Below are positions 42,506-52,079 of a DNA stretch of 64,000 nucleotides, one piece after another. Source of the stretch: Actinomycetes bacterium (GTDB lineage Bacteria > Actinomycetota > Actinomycetes > Mycobacteriales > Mycobacteriaceae). The DNA lies in contig JAHZIT010000093.1 in NCBI GenBank assembly GCA_022601275.1, positions 1 to 64,000 of the forward strand, read 5' to 3'. Position 1 is the stretch's first letter, and each line of letters begins with the position of its first letter. The notes beneath the pieces were generated by a model. The model did not search any database. It saw only the letters and a list, made by a program, of their open reading frames with translations, and was not told where the DNA came from. Both the position numbers and the translations under genes were made by a program.

Positions 42506-43003
42506 ATGTCTATTTCAGAACAGCTGCCAATTCCAGAGCCGATGACGCGGCAAGGTACCCAGCGGGTATTCCGGCCGGACCCGCAGTCCTGCGATCTGCG
42601 TGAAGAACACCGCCGGGCGATGTTCACCTCTTACCAATCGCCCCCCGCGATGGTCCTTGTGACGGTTCACGGCGACATCGACGCGACGACCTGTTCGGCT
42701 CTCGCGGGCTATGTCGAACGCCGTGTCGCCGGCGCACATCGGCTGGTGCTGGACCTGCGAAACGTGGAGTTCTTCGCCGCGTCCGGATTCGCTGCGTTGT
42801 CCAATATCAATGTCATATGCGCTCGCGCAGGTATCGGCTGGACGCTGCTGGCCGGAGCGCACGTTCGGCGACTGCTCGGCATCTGCGATCCGGCGCGGGA
42901 GTTGCCGGTGGTGCAGAACTGTTCAGCCGACAAGTACCTGCGCACACGCCCGGGCGATGGCAAGCTCCTCGTTGGTGGGAATGACGAGCACCGCCGTCGG
43001 TGA
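42506..43003 (+). CDS. STAS-domain protein, anti-anti-sigma-factor-like
   Basis: A 165-residue cytoplasmic protein. After about 45 hydrophilic residues, a STAS domain (about 48-145) is seen: [20 protein letters not shown] and [19 protein letters not shown]. The serine in AASGF lies at the position phosphorylated in SpoIIAA-type anti-anti-sigma factors, so switching by an RsbW-like kinase is plausible. The start ATG 42506 follows a GGAGG ribosome binding site; an upstream in-frame ATG at 42371 lacks support. Its last 81 bp run antisense into the 3' end of ackA. No cognate sigma or anti-sigma gene lies nearby. Confidence 0.8.
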   Translation: MSISEQLPIPEPMTRQGTQRVFRPDPQSCDLREEHRRAMFTSYQSPPAMVLVTVHGDIDATTCSALAGYVERRVAGAHRLVLDLRNVEFFAASGFAALSNINVICARAGIGWTLLAGAHVRRLLGICDPARELPVVQNCSADKYLRTRPGDGKLLVGGNDEHRRR

Positions 43004-44101
43004 ACCGTCAGCAGAGATGCGTCTGGCGGCCCTGTCCGGACTGTCGTTGAGGTTTTCGTCCAGTTCCACGCCGAACGGCGCCATCCCCGAGAGGGCATCG
43101 CGACGTACAGCTGCGTCGTTCTCCCCGACGCCCGCGGTAAACGTGATGACATCGGCGGTGCTCAGTACCGCCAAGTACGCGCCGATGTATTTCCTCAGTC
43201 GATGGATGTACACGTCGTAGGCTAATTGTGCTGCTGCCCGTTCGGATTCGGTCCCGGCTTCGATCTGTTGGCGAAGCACCCGGAAGTCCGCCTCGCCGCC
43301 GAGGCCCAGCATTCCAGATCGCCGATTGAGCATCGACTCGATTTCCTCGACACCCATGCCGGCCGTGCGCCATAGATAGGTGATCACACCGGGGTCCACG
43401 TCACCGGAGCGGGTTCCCATCACCAAACCCTCCATCGGAGTGAAGCCCATCGACGTATCGACCGGTCGTCCGCCGACGATCGCCGAGGCCGACGCACCGT
43501 TGCCGAGATGCAGAACGATCTGGCTGAGGGATTCCAACGGGACGCCCAAGAAGCTCGCCGCCTGCTCGCTGACGTACTGGTGTGAGGTTCCGTGGAACCC
43601 ATACCGCTTGATGTGCCATTGCGCGGCGATCTCACGGTCGATGGCGTAGGTGGCCGCGGGAAGCGGCAGGTCGTGGAAGAACGCAGTGTCAAACACTGCG
43701 ATGTGAGGTAACTGTGGCAGCGCCCGCCGTGCCACCTCGATGCCCAGGATGGCCGGTGGGTTATGCAAAGGTGCCAGCGCAGCCAGTTCCTCCAGTCTCG
43801 CGATCAGCGCATCGTCGACGATGGTGGGCCGGTACAGGTCCGGTCCGCCGTGTACCACTCGGTGGCCGACGGCCACCAGCCCGAGATCACCCAGAGAGTT
43901 CCCACCCTCGTCAAGCAGGTCGAAGACCGCCTGCAGAGCAGCGGCGTGATCTGCGACTGCGCAGTTCCCCGAGCTCGACTCGGCCTCCTCGCCGATACGG
44001 TCGACCATTCCGTCAGCAACGGTCGCACCCGAATCAAGTTGTACAACTGAGTATTTCACTGATGATGAGCCCGAGTTGAGCACCAGCACCGAACGCGTCA
44101 T
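42923..44101 (-). CDS. ackA: Acetate kinase
   Basis: A 392-residue cytoplasmic ASKHA-fold kinase interconverting acetate and acetyl phosphate. N-terminal [15 protein letters not shown] binds phosphate, [11 protein letters not shown] and [13 protein letters not shown] are family signatures, and the catalytic and ATP-binding residues FDTAFF and FTAGVGEND are present. It lies 4 bp after pta on the same strand, so the AckA-Pta acetate activation/overflow pathway is encoded together. The 3' end overlaps the convergent STAS gene by 81 bp. The homologue is Rv0409. Confidence 0.95.
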   Translation of the reverse strand: MTRSVLVLNSGSSSVKYSVVQLDSGATVADGMVDRIGEEAESSSGNCAVADHAAALQAVFDLLDEGGNSLGDLGLVAVGHRVVHGGPDLYRPTIVDDALIARLEELAALAPLHNPPAILGIEVARRALPQLPHIAVFDTAFFHDLPLPAATYAIDREIAAQWHIKRYGFHGTSHQYVSEQAASFLGVPLESLSQIVLHLGNGASASAIVGGRPVDTSMGFTPMEGLVMGTRSGDVDPGVITYLWRTAGMGVEEIESMLNRRSGMLGLGGEADFRVLRQQIEAGTESERAAAQLAYDVYIHRLRKYIGAYLAVLSTADVITFTAGVGENDAAVRRDALSGMAPFGVELDENLNDSPDRAARRISADGSPTAVLVIPTNEELAIARACAQVLVG

Positions 44102-44105
44102 GGAT

Positions 44106-46244
44106 TCACCCCTGGGCCTGGATCGCGGTGATCGCCACGGTGTTCACGATGTCCTCGACCAGCGCGCCGCGGGACAGGTCGTTGACGGGTTTGTTCAGAC
44201 CTTGCAGTACCGGCCCGATCGCGATGGCGCCCGCGCTGCGCTGGACCGCCTTGTAGGTGTTGTTGCCGGTGTTCAGATCGGGGAAGATCAGCACCGTGGC
44301 GTGGCCGGCGACATTCGAGTCCGGCATCTTCGTCGCCGCCACCGAAGGTTCCACAGCTGCGTCGTACTGGATCGGCCCCTCGACCAGCAGCTCCGGGTCT
44401 CGCGAGCGCACCAATTCTGTTGCCTTCCTGACCTTGTCGACATCCGCGCCCTCGCCCGACGTGCCGGTCGAATACGACAGCATCGCCACTCGCGGTGCGA
44501 TTCCGAACTGCGCGGCGGTATGCGCTGAGGAGATCGCGATGTCGGCGAGTTGCTCGGCTGTCGGGTCCGGCACGATTGCGCAGTCGCCGTAAGCCAGAAC
44601 CTCGTCGGCCAGGCACATCAGGAAGATGCTAGAGACAGTGGCGACACCTTCGGCGGTCCTGATGATCTCGAAGGCCGGTCTGATGGTGTGCGCCGTGGTG
44701 TGTCTGGCACCCGACACCATGCCGTCGACCATGTCGTTGTGCACCAGCATGGTGCCGAAGTACGAAACATCGTGGATGGTCTCCCGGGCCCGCTCGAGGG
44801 TGACCCCTTTATGGCTGCGCAGCGCGGCGTACTGCTGGGCGAACTGGTCACAGAGGTCACTGGTCTGCGGATCGAGAACCGCAGCCTGCGACAGGTCGAC
44901 CCCGAGTTCCGCTGCACGAGATCGGATCTGGGATTCAGCTCCGAGAATGGTCAGGTCGGCGACGCTGCGCTGCAACAGCCTGCCCGCTGCCCTCAAAATG
45001 CGGTCGTCGTCGCCTTCGGGCAGGACGATGCGCTTACGGTCCGATCGGGCCCGATCGAGCAAACGGTGGGTGAACATCTGCGGCGTGGTGACCGAAGGGA
45101 TAGGAATAGCTAACTGCGCCAACAAGTCCGCAGTATCGACGTGGGCGTCCATCAAAGCGAGCGCCGTGTCAATCTTGCGCTGGGATTGGATCGTCACTCG
45201 GGCACGCGTCGCGGCCACCCTGCTGGCCGTCTCGAAGGTACCGAGCGTCGTCTCCAGGATGGGTAGGCCCAGACCCAGCCCCGACACCAGGGAGTTCACC
45301 GACGGATGCAGTTGCAGACCGCCAGTGAGAATTACGCAGGAAAGTGAGGGAAAGCCCTCGGCGGTATGGGCACTCAGCACCGCGAGCACGACGTCGGAGC
45401 GGTCACCGGCGATGACGACCGCGGCCCCCTCGGTCAGCCGCTCCAACACGTGTTCGGCCGTCATACCGGCCACCAGGACGTCGAGCACCTCGCGTCTGAG
45501 CAACGCAGGATCGCCGCGCAGCAGTGTGCCGGCGACCGCGGACTTCAACTCGGCGACCGACGGTGCGCCCAGCAGTGGCGCCTCGGGCAGCACATAGCTT
45601 CCGGGCTCGATGTTCTGCAAGGCGGCAGCGACATCGGCCATGTCCGCCGGGTCACAGCGATTGACCACTATCGCGGCGGTATGGGCATGCTGGGCCGCGA
45701 TCTCGTCGATACAGACCTCGACCACCTGCGCGACCTGATCAGGTGTACGACCTTTGGCCCGGACCGCGAGCACCAAGGGAGCGCCGAGGTTGGCCGCGAT
45801 CCGGGCGTTCATCGACAACTCGCTGGGCGCCGCGACGTCGGTGTAGTCGCTGCCCACGACCAGGACGGCGTCACACTGGTCGGCGACCCGGTAGAAGCGG
45901 TCGACGATCTCGGCAAGTGCGATGTCCGGGTCGTCGTGCAACTGCTGGTAGCTGACGCCGACGCATTCCTCGTAGGACAGGTCCGCGGTGGAGTGGGCCA
46001 GCAGCAGTTCGAGTATGTAGTCCCGACCCCCGCCGGGTCCATCAACGGAGTCACTTCTGCCCCGCCCCAGGGGAGCCCGCGCGATGGGGCGGAACACCCC
46101 GACCCGGGCGACTGTCGCGGCTAGCCGGTGCAGGATGCCCAGCGCGACGGTCGACTTCCCGGTGTCTCCCTCCGGCGAGGCGATGTATATGGCGGATATC
46201 TGGGAGCTCGGGGCGGATATCTGGGAGCTCGGGGCGTCGGGCAC
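44106..46244 (-). CDS. pta: Phosphate acetyltransferase
   Basis: A 712-residue long-form Pta. It has an N-terminal P-loop-like DRTGG/BioD-type domain ([16 protein letters not shown]), a central DRTGG domain (about 210-320) and a C-terminal catalytic PTA_PTB domain (about 385-710; [30 protein letters not shown]). It converts acetyl phosphate and CoA to acetyl-CoA. The GTG start at 46244 gives an unusual N-terminus with a duplicated [14 protein letters not shown] heptad from a 21-bp tandem repeat; the true start could be inside it. It is followed by ackA. The homologue is Rv0408. Confidence 0.94.
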   Translation of the reverse strand: MPDAPSSQISAPSSQISAIYIASPEGDTGKSTVALGILHRLAATVARVGVFRPIARAPLGRGRSDSVDGPGGGRDYILELLLAHSTADLSYEECVGVSYQQLHDDPDIALAEIVDRFYRVADQCDAVLVVGSDYTDVAAPSELSMNARIAANLGAPLVLAVRAKGRTPDQVAQVVEVCIDEIAAQHAHTAAIVVNRCDPADMADVAAALQNIEPGSYVLPEAPLLGAPSVAELKSAVAGTLLRGDPALLRREVLDVLVAGMTAEHVLERLTEGAAVVIAGDRSDVVLAVLSAHTAEGFPSLSCVILTGGLQLHPSVNSLVSGLGLGLPILETTLGTFETASRVAATRARVTIQSQRKIDTALALMDAHVDTADLLAQLAIPIPSVTTPQMFTHRLLDRARSDRKRIVLPEGDDDRILRAAGRLLQRSVADLTILGAESQIRSRAAELGVDLSQAAVLDPQTSDLCDQFAQQYAALRSHKGVTLERARETIHDVSYFGTMLVHNDMVDGMVSGARHTTAHTIRPAFEIIRTAEGVATVSSIFLMCLADEVLAYGDCAIVPDPTAEQLADIAISSAHTAAQFGIAPRVAMLSYSTGTSGEGADVDKVRKATELVRSRDPELLVEGPIQYDAAVEPSVAATKMPDSNVAGHATVLIFPDLNTGNNTYKAVQRSAGAIAIGPVLQGLNKPVNDLSRGALVEDIVNTVAITAIQAQG
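46191..46232. repeat. 21-bp in-frame tandem repeat at pta start
   Basis: Two identical 21-bp copies (46191-46211 and 46212-46232) containing GGCGGATATCTGGGAGCTCG, plus a 4-bp partial third. They encode the duplicated heptad at the Pta N-terminus. The period is a multiple of 3. Confidence 0.93.
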
Positions 46245-46260
46245 ATTTCCACCCTGCCTG

Positions 46261-47232
46261 TCAGCTGGCAGTCATGTCTACCGGAACGCGCAGCGTGGCC
46301 AGCAGGCCGCGGTGGTCGGCTCCCGGAACCGTGACCGTTCCGGCCGTCACCGCCGAGCAGTTCCTCACCAGAATGTGGTCGATACCCAGCAGTGGCGGCC
46401 GGTTTCCGCGGTCGGGGTAGGTGCGTGCGAGGCCGGCTCCGGCGTCGGCGCCGGCATCCCCGAACCCCTCGTCCAGTAGACGCCGGAATGGCGCCATATC
46501 GGCGGTGGCGTTGAAGTCGCCGGCGACGATCACCGCACCCGCGCCGGCTGCGGCGCCCACCTGCCGCAGCGTGTCGGGAAGCAATGCGATGTCCCGCGAC
46601 CACGGCCCGATTGGCTGCGGCCACGGTGCGGCCAGGTGCACCGACAGCACGGTGGTGTCGACCGCGACCCCAGGTACGCGGATCCGCGCGCCCAGCATGG
46701 GCAGGGAATAACCGTCGATCCGGCCGGACTGCACTATGGGATGTCGGCTCCAGATTCCGATTCCCGAGACCAGCGGCGCGGGCACCACGACCCGATACGG
46801 GAACACGGCATCCATCCCGGCCGCCGACATTCCGTCGGCCGCATCCTGGGTGACCTCCTGGACTGTGACGATGTCGGCACTGTCACGGGCCAGAGCCACC
46901 ACCGCAAGTGGATCAGCCTGTCCCACACCGAGGTTCGCGGTCAGCACCCGGACGTCGACAGCGGCCGATTCGGACACAGCGACACCCTGGTAGCGCGGCA
47001 GGTACACACCCACCAGCGCCGTGGTCACCGCCAGTGCCACCAGCGCAAGCAGCCAACGTCTTCTCAGCCCCAGCAGCAGCACGGCCAGCGGCGCCGCGAG
47101 CGCAAGGTAGGGCGCCACGGCCGCGAGGATGAGGGTGGGGTGCCCGGAAATCGGCACATACCGGGCACCGAGGGCCACCACCGCCGCGGCCAGGGCCAGC
47201 ACACCCAACAGGTTCGCGAGAATCCTCATCAT
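46261..47232 (-). CDS. Membrane-anchored endonuclease/exonuclease/phosphatase family protein
   Basis: A 323-residue protein with three N-terminal transmembrane helices (about residues 5-25, 33-55 and 60-80) and an extracytoplasmic EEP domain. The active-site set is visible: TANLG, VTVQEV (metal Glu), VAGDFNAT, GIDHILV and the catalytic PGADHRGLL. It could be a phosphodiesterase or sphingomyelinase-like phosphatase at the cell surface; the substrate is unknown. It lies between fgd1 and pta, which are adjacent in M. tuberculosis (Rv0407-Rv0408), so it is inserted relative to that order. Confidence 0.83.
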   Translation of the reverse strand: MMRILANLLGVLALAAAVVALGARYVPISGHPTLILAAVAPYLALAAPLAVLLLGLRRRWLLALVALAVTTALVGVYLPRYQGVAVSESAAVDVRVLTANLGVGQADPLAVVALARDSADIVTVQEVTQDAADGMSAAGMDAVFPYRVVVPAPLVSGIGIWSRHPIVQSGRIDGYSLPMLGARIRVPGVAVDTTVLSVHLAAPWPQPIGPWSRDIALLPDTLRQVGAAAGAGAVIVAGDFNATADMAPFRRLLDEGFGDAGADAGAGLARTYPDRGNRPPLLGIDHILVRNCSAVTAGTVTVPGADHRGLLATLRVPVDMTAS

Positions 47233-47250
47233 CTCGCCACGTTCACCGGG

Positions 47251-48261
47251 TCAGGCCAGGCGTCGCAGCCTTGGTTCCAGGTCACGCTTGAAGAGTTCCA
47301 GGAAGCGCTTCTGGTCGTGTCCGGGCGCGTGAAAAACAAGGTGGTTGAGGCCCCAGTCGACGTAGTCCTTGACCTTGGCTACGGCTTCGTCGGGGTCTGA
47401 GGCGACGATCCAGCGCTTGGCCACCTGCTCGATGGGCAGTGCGTCGGCGGCCTTTTCCATTTCGATGGGGTCGTCAATGCTGTGCTTCTGCTCGGCGGTC
47501 AGCGACAATGGCGCCCAGAACCGGGTGTTCTCCAGAGCAACCTCGGGATCGGTGTCGTAGGAGATTTTGATCTCGATCATCCGATCGATGTCTTCGGGGT
47601 TGCGGCCGGCCTTCTCGGCACCTTCGAAAACGGCAGGGATGAGCTTGTCCTTGTACAGTTCCTCGCCCTTGCCCGACGTGCAGATGAAGCCGTCGCCGGC
47701 GCGGCCGGCGTACTTGGTGACCACCGGACCACCGGCCGCGATATAGACCGGTACGCCGCGATCAGGCACGTCGTAGATGGAGGCGCCCTTGAGCTGGTAG
47801 TACTCACCATCGAAATCGACTCGGTCGCCCCGCCACAGTTCGCGCATCAGCTTGACCGATTCGCGAAATCGGGCGAAGCGCTCCTTGAACTCGGGCCACT
47901 CTCCCACGTAACCGGTGGCGATCTCGTTGAGCGCCTCACCGGTGCCCACTCCCAGGAAAATCCGATCCGGGTAGAGGCACGCCATGGTGGCGAAAGCCTG
48001 GGCGATGACCGCGGGGTTGTAGCGGAACGTCGGCGTCAGCACCGATGTGCCCAGAAGCAGGCGCTCGGTCCGCTCACCCACCGCAGTCATCCAGGCCAGC
48101 GAGAACGGCGCGTGGCCCCCCTCGTGGCGCCAGGGCTGGAAATGGTCGCTCACCGTCGCGCTGTCCATGCCGTGCGCTTCGGCCGCGACACCCAACTCAA
48201 CGAGTTCACGCGGCGCGAACTGCTCCGCCGATGCCTTGTAGCCCAGTTTCAGTTCACCCAT
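47251..48261 (-). CDS. fgd1: F420-dependent glucose-6-phosphate dehydrogenase
   Basis: A 336-residue luciferase-fold enzyme (LLM family) oxidising glucose-6-phosphate with coenzyme F420. It supplies reduced F420 to nitroreductases and other actinobacterial reductases. The sequence from [15 protein letters not shown] onward follows mycobacterial FGD1, including SDHFQPW with the catalytic His, [13 protein letters not shown] and GTGEALNE. Full length. The gene is divergent from the MBL-fold gene by 22 bp. The homologue is Rv0407. Confidence 0.95.
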   Translation of the reverse strand: MGELKLGYKASAEQFAPRELVELGVAAEAHGMDSATVSDHFQPWRHEGGHAPFSLAWMTAVGERTERLLLGTSVLTPTFRYNPAVIAQAFATMACLYPDRIFLGVGTGEALNEIATGYVGEWPEFKERFARFRESVKLMRELWRGDRVDFDGEYYQLKGASIYDVPDRGVPVYIAAGGPVVTKYAGRAGDGFICTSGKGEELYKDKLIPAVFEGAEKAGRNPEDIDRMIEIKISYDTDPEVALENTRFWAPLSLTAEQKHSIDDPIEMEKAADALPIEQVAKRWIVASDPDEAVAKVKDYVDWGLNHLVFHAPGHDQKRFLELFKRDLEPRLRRLA

Positions 48262-48271
48262 GCGTTCTTTC

Positions 48272-48277
48272 TACACT
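48272..48277 (+). promoter_or_regulatory. -10 box for leaderless MBL-fold gene
   Basis: TACACT fits TANNNT and ends 6 nt before ATG 48284. It supports that start over the ATG at 48260 inside the fgd1 start region. Confidence 0.5.
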
Positions 48278-48283
48278 CGCCGG

Positions 48284-49033
48284 ATGGCACCGGTCCTCAC
48301 CGCCGTCACCGACCGCGTTCACTTCGTCCACACCGACTTGGTGAACTGGACCCTGGTCACCGGTAGGGACGGGGACGGCGTCATGCTCATCGACGCCGGT
48401 TTCCCCGGCAGCCGCGCCGACGTGGTGGACTCTCTCGACCAACTCGGGTTCGGCGTGCAAGACGTGCGGGGGATTCTATTGACCCATGCGCACATCGACC
48501 ATTTCGGCTCGGCCATCTGGTTCGCTCGTGAGCACGGCACCCCTGTCTACTGCCACGCCGCCGAGGTCGGGCACTCGAGGCGGGAGTACCTCGAACAGGC
48601 ATCACCGGTGGACATCGCCGCGCGCGTGTGGCAGCCGAAATGGCTCAAGTGGTCGGCGACGATCATCGGCAAGGGTGCTCTGACGCGCGACGGCATCCCG
48701 ACCACCGAAACGCTGTCCGCGAATATCGCGGCGGGGCTGCCGGGGGCTCCCAAGCCGATCCCGACGCCCGGCCACACCGGAGGGCACTGTTCCTACCTGG
48801 TGGACGGAGTCCTGGTCAGCGGTGACGCGCTGGTCACCGATCACCCGTTGGCATCCCGCCGGGGGCCGCAACTGCTGCCTTCGATGTTCAACCACGATGA
48901 GGACCGGTGCCGGCGCAGCCTGGCAGCGTTGGCCACGGTCGACGCGGAAGTATTACTACCTGGCCACGGTCCGGTGTGGCGGGGCCCGGTCAGGATGGCC
49001 GCAGAGCAGGCCGCTCAGGCCGGTGTGGCCTAA
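48284..49033 (+). CDS. Metallo-beta-lactamase-fold hydrolase (Rv0406c-like)
   Basis: A 249-residue cytoplasmic MBL-fold protein. The zinc motif H-x-H-x-DH is present as LTHAHIDHFGSA, with TPGHTGGHCSY and DALVTDHP as later metal ligands and PGHGPVW near the end. The substrate is unknown; glyoxalase II-like thioesters or lactones are possible. It is divergent from fgd1, as in M. tuberculosis (Rv0406c-Rv0407). The start at 48284 is supported by a -10 box directly upstream. Confidence 0.85.
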   Translation: MAPVLTAVTDRVHFVHTDLVNWTLVTGRDGDGVMLIDAGFPGSRADVVDSLDQLGFGVQDVRGILLTHAHIDHFGSAIWFAREHGTPVYCHAAEVGHSRREYLEQASPVDIAARVWQPKWLKWSATIIGKGALTRDGIPTTETLSANIAAGLPGAPKPIPTPGHTGGHCSYLVDGVLVSGDALVTDHPLASRRGPQLLPSMFNHDEDRCRRSLAALATVDAEVLLPGHGPVWRGPVRMAAEQAAQAGVA

Positions 49034-49211
49034 CCGCGCGAGAACGGCGCTATCACGATAAGCCCGCGCGATCGCCATCCCGCTCGCGGCCAGAGAGCTC
49101 ATCTCGAAGTTCAGAACCCCGTCGTCCGAACGTGGCCGGCCCAGTCGGAAGGGTCGGTATCGTCGGAAGAGTCAGTCCGGCCACAACTTCAGTAGACCCG
49201 TGGAGAGTTCG

Positions 49212-50687
49212 ATGTCCGATACCGCAGCACCCCACGTCATCCCGCTGGACTCCAGCGGCCTCGGTGATCGCAGCTACGTCGCGCACGACGGCGAGCACGC
49301 GCTGGTCGTCGATCCGCAGAGAGACTTCGACCGTGTCGAGGAGCTACTCGCCGAGCACGGGCTCACGTTGACCCATGTCGCCGAAACCCACATCCACAAC
49401 GACTACGTCACCGGGGGGCTGGAACTCGCCCGCCGCCACGGCGCGACCTACGTCGTCCCCGGGGACGTCGAGCTGTCGTTCGCGGGGCTGGCCGTGCGCG
49501 ACGGTGACTCCTTCTCCGTCGGGGATCTGAGGGTCGACGTGATCCACACCCCGGGGCACACCCCGCATCACGTGTCCTTCGCCGTGTGCAAGGGCGATCA
49601 CCTCGGTGCGGTGTTCACCGGCGGTTCCCTGCTGTACGGCAGCGTTGGCCGGCCCGACCTTGTCGCGCCGGATCTGGCGGTAAAGCAGGCCCATGATCAG
49701 TGGCACTCGGTGCGCCGTCTTGCCGACACCCTGGACGACAAGACCCCGATCTATCCCACCCACGGGTTTGGTTCGTTCTGCGCCGCAACACAGGCGAAGG
49801 GACTGTCCTCGACCATCGGCAACGAGAAGGCGATCAACCCCGCCCTCACCGAGGCCGAAGAGAAGTTCGTCACCAACCTGCTGGCCGGGCTCGACGTCTT
49901 CCCCGCCTACTACGCCCATATGGGACCGGCCAACGCCGCCGGCCCGAAAGATGTCGACCTCTCGATGCCCGAACAGGTCGATCCCGCGGTGCTGCGCGAA
50001 CGCATCGTTGCCGGCGAGTGGGTGGTAGACCTTCGTTCGCGCAACGTCTTCGCAGCCGGTCACGTCCCCGGCGCTCTGAACTTCGATCTCGATGGCGCCT
50101 TCATCAACTACCTCGCATGGATGATCCCGTGGGGCACCCCGGTGACCCTGCTCGGTCGCACCCCCGAGCAGGTCCGCGCCGCGCACCGCGAGCTGGTCCG
50201 AGTCGGGATCGACAACGCCGTCGGACAGGCCACCGGAGGTCCGCAGGCCTGGCTGGAGGACCCGGCAACAGCACAGCGGCTGGAGCAGGTCGACTTCCAC
50301 GGAGTCGCCGCGGCGCTTGCCGCCGACCCGGACACTTACCTGTTGGATACTCGCCAGATCCTGGAGTGGGACGCTGGTCATCTCGCCACAGCGGTCTTCA
50401 TGCCGTTCTACGAGGTCGCCGACCGGCTGGAAGAGATTCCACGAGACCGGCCGGTCTATGTCTTCTGCGGATCCGGCTACCGCGCCGCCGCGGTGGCCTC
50501 GCTGCTCATGCACCACAATTTCACCAACATTGTCCACGTTGACGACGACTTCGCCGATGCGGCCGCCGCCGGACTCAACGTCGTGGCAGAGGAGGCCCCG
50601 GAACGAGAGCCGGGCTGGACCTGGATCGCGTCCCGCGCCGTGGTCCGTGAGTACAGCCCACGCAGGGCGGCGGATTCCTCGGGGTAG
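49212..50687 (+). CDS. MBL-fold / rhodanese fusion, ETHE1-like persulfide enzyme
   Basis: A 491-residue cytoplasmic protein. The N-terminal MBL domain (about 1-240) has the ETHE1/glyoxalase II-like THIHNDYVTGG and HTPGHTPHHV, so it is probably a persulfide dioxygenase. Two rhodanese domains follow. The first (about 255-355; VVDLRSRNVFAAGHVPGALN) lacks an active-site Cys. The second (about 370-465) has the Cys in YVFCGSGYRA. Such fusions detoxify sulfide-derived persulfides. The start ATG 49212 lies close behind a GGAGAG ribosome binding site, better than GTG 49200. Upstream, 49034-49199 shows no gene. Confidence 0.87.
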   Translation: MSDTAAPHVIPLDSSGLGDRSYVAHDGEHALVVDPQRDFDRVEELLAEHGLTLTHVAETHIHNDYVTGGLELARRHGATYVVPGDVELSFAGLAVRDGDSFSVGDLRVDVIHTPGHTPHHVSFAVCKGDHLGAVFTGGSLLYGSVGRPDLVAPDLAVKQAHDQWHSVRRLADTLDDKTPIYPTHGFGSFCAATQAKGLSSTIGNEKAINPALTEAEEKFVTNLLAGLDVFPAYYAHMGPANAAGPKDVDLSMPEQVDPAVLRERIVAGEWVVDLRSRNVFAAGHVPGALNFDLDGAFINYLAWMIPWGTPVTLLGRTPEQVRAAHRELVRVGIDNAVGQATGGPQAWLEDPATAQRLEQVDFHGVAAALAADPDTYLLDTRQILEWDAGHLATAVFMPFYEVADRLEEIPRDRPVYVFCGSGYRAAAVASLLMHHNFTNIVHVDDDFADAAAAGLNVVAEEAPEREPGWTWIASRAVVREYSPRRAADSSG

Positions 50688-50738
50688 CCCACGGCGGGCG
50701 GGATCTACTCGCCGGGCGGCCGGTGGCCGCCGATACAG

Positions 50739-50760
50739 AAACTTGACACGTGTTAAGTTT
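50739..50760. promoter_or_regulatory. Palindromic operator over the SDR promoter
   Basis: The core AACTTGACACGTGTTAAGTT (50740-50759) is a near-perfect palindrome centred on CACGTG, with one mismatched pair; one more A/T pair extends it to 22 bp. Its right arm contains TAAGTT (50754-50759), which fits a -10 box ending 7 nt before the ATG at 50767. A dimeric repressor bound here would cover the -10 of a leaderless transcript. The shape suits a TetR-type regulator, but no regulator gene is adjacent. Confidence 0.7.
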
Positions 50761-50766
50761 TCCCGC

Positions 50767-51633
50767 ATGGACAACATCCGCGGCAAGACCATCGCGATCA
50801 CCGGCGCAGCCCGGGGCATCGGGTATGCCACCGCTAGAGCACTGCTGGCACGCGGAGCGCGGGTGGTCATCGGCGACCGCGAAGTCGCGATGCAGGAGTC
50901 GGCGGTCGCTCAGCTGAGCGCTTTGGGACAGGTGTCGGGCCACCCGCTGGACGTGACCGACCGCGAATCGTTCGCCACCTTCCTCGACAAGGCCCGTACC
51001 GATGGGAACGGGCACATCGATGCGTTGATCAACAACGCCGGCGTGATGCCGGTCGGCCCGTTCCTCGAACAGTCCGAGCAGTCGATCCGCTCGGCAATCG
51101 AGGTGAACTTCTACGGTGTCCTCACCGGGTGCCAACTCGCACTCCCGGAAATGGCAAGGCGCCGCAGCGGCCACATTGTCAACATCGCGTCCCTCGCGGG
51201 CATGATCGCGCTGCCCGGCCAAATCGTTTACGCCGGAACCAAGTTCGCGGTCGTCGGTTTGACGACGGCGATGGCCGACGAGTTCGCCCCGCAGGGAGTG
51301 GACGTCAGTTGCGTGATGCCGACCTTCACCAACACCGAACTCCTCACCGGGACCCACACGTCCACGGCCCAGAAGCCGGTGGAGCCCGAGGATATCGCGG
51401 CGGCGGTCATCAAAGTGCTGGAGAAACCGACCACGCTGGTGTCGGTTCCACCCGCCCTGCGGTTCGTCAGCGCGATCACGCCGACCCTTGGGGCCAGAGC
51501 ACGGCGTTGGCTCTCCCACAAGATGGGCAACGACACGGTGTTCCTCGACTTCGACCGGGCCGCGCGCGACGGCTACGAGCGACGCGCGCAGGCCGCGCAG
51601 GGAGTTGTCGACTCGCCCGGTGGGAAGAACTAG
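50767..51633 (+). CDS. Short-chain dehydrogenase/reductase
   Basis: A 288-residue classical SDR. It has the cofactor loop TGAARGIG (about 12-19), NNAGV, the Ser in NIASLAG and the catalytic YAGTK. An Asp after beta-2 (VVIGDRE) favours NAD over NADP. The C-terminus (about 230-288) contains an extra helical part found in mycobacterial SDRs active on lipids or steroids. The substrate is unknown. It is controlled by the upstream palindrome. The stop overlaps the convergent hypothetical gene by 4 bp. Confidence 0.87.
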   Translation: MDNIRGKTIAITGAARGIGYATARALLARGARVVIGDREVAMQESAVAQLSALGQVSGHPLDVTDRESFATFLDKARTDGNGHIDALINNAGVMPVGPFLEQSEQSIRSAIEVNFYGVLTGCQLALPEMARRRSGHIVNIASLAGMIALPGQIVYAGTKFAVVGLTTAMADEFAPQGVDVSCVMPTFTNTELLTGTHTSTAQKPVEPEDIAAAVIKVLEKPTTLVSVPPALRFVSAITPTLGARARRWLSHKMGNDTVFLDFDRAARDGYERRAQAAQGVVDSPGGKN

Positions 51634-52070
51634 CTGAAGAGCGGCGGCGGCGCGCCGACCCGATAGGCCTCGATGACGTCGAGATGGTCGAACAACTCCT
51701 CGAGGCCGAACTGATAGTCCACGGACGTGCCGACGAACACCACGTGGGCGATTTCTCCCCCGTCGTCCGGCGTGAGCAGAACCACCGTCGCCGCCACCTG
51801 CTCGGCGTCGTCCTCCACCTCGGCCATCGAGGGCGGCCAGTACCAGGCAACCCCCACGTCGTCCGAATCATCTGAGTCGTCCGAGTCGTCGAAGTCCTCA
51901 GAGAAGGCCCAGCCCCGCGCGGTCAGCTGGGCGTCGAAATCCTCCAGCTCGCTGGCGATTTCGAGTTCCTCAGCGATCTGCTCGCGCACTGGCGCCGGAA
52001 TCCAAGTCCGATCGCGGGCGGCCTGCCGCTTGTTCCGGCGCGCCCTCTTCGCCGCCGATCGCTTCGACAC
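51630..52070 (-). CDS. Conserved hypothetical acidic protein
   Basis: A 146-residue cytoplasmic protein starting at GTG 52070. The N-terminus is very basic (KRSAAKRARRNKRQAARDR), followed by an acidic middle with a DSDDSDDSDD run encoded by short imperfect repeats (about 51856-51895), then a folded-looking C-terminal half. No domain is recognised. The charge pattern suggests nucleic-acid or ribosome contact, which is only a guess. It lies 9 bp downstream of metZ on the same strand. Confidence 0.68.
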   Translation of the reverse strand: MSKRSAAKRARRNKRQAARDRTWIPAPVREQIAEELEIASELEDFDAQLTARGWAFSEDFDDSDDSDDSDDVGVAWYWPPSMAEVEDDAEQVAATVVLLTPDDGGEIAHVVFVGTSVDYQFGLEELFDHLDVIEAYRVGAPPPLFS

Positions 52071-52079
52071 CTACGACAC

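Noticed and set aside
50743..50748. TTGACA as -35 box of the SDR gene
   Set aside because: A -10 at the normal 17-bp spacing would fall on the start codon itself. The TAAGTT in the right arm of the palindrome is a better -10.
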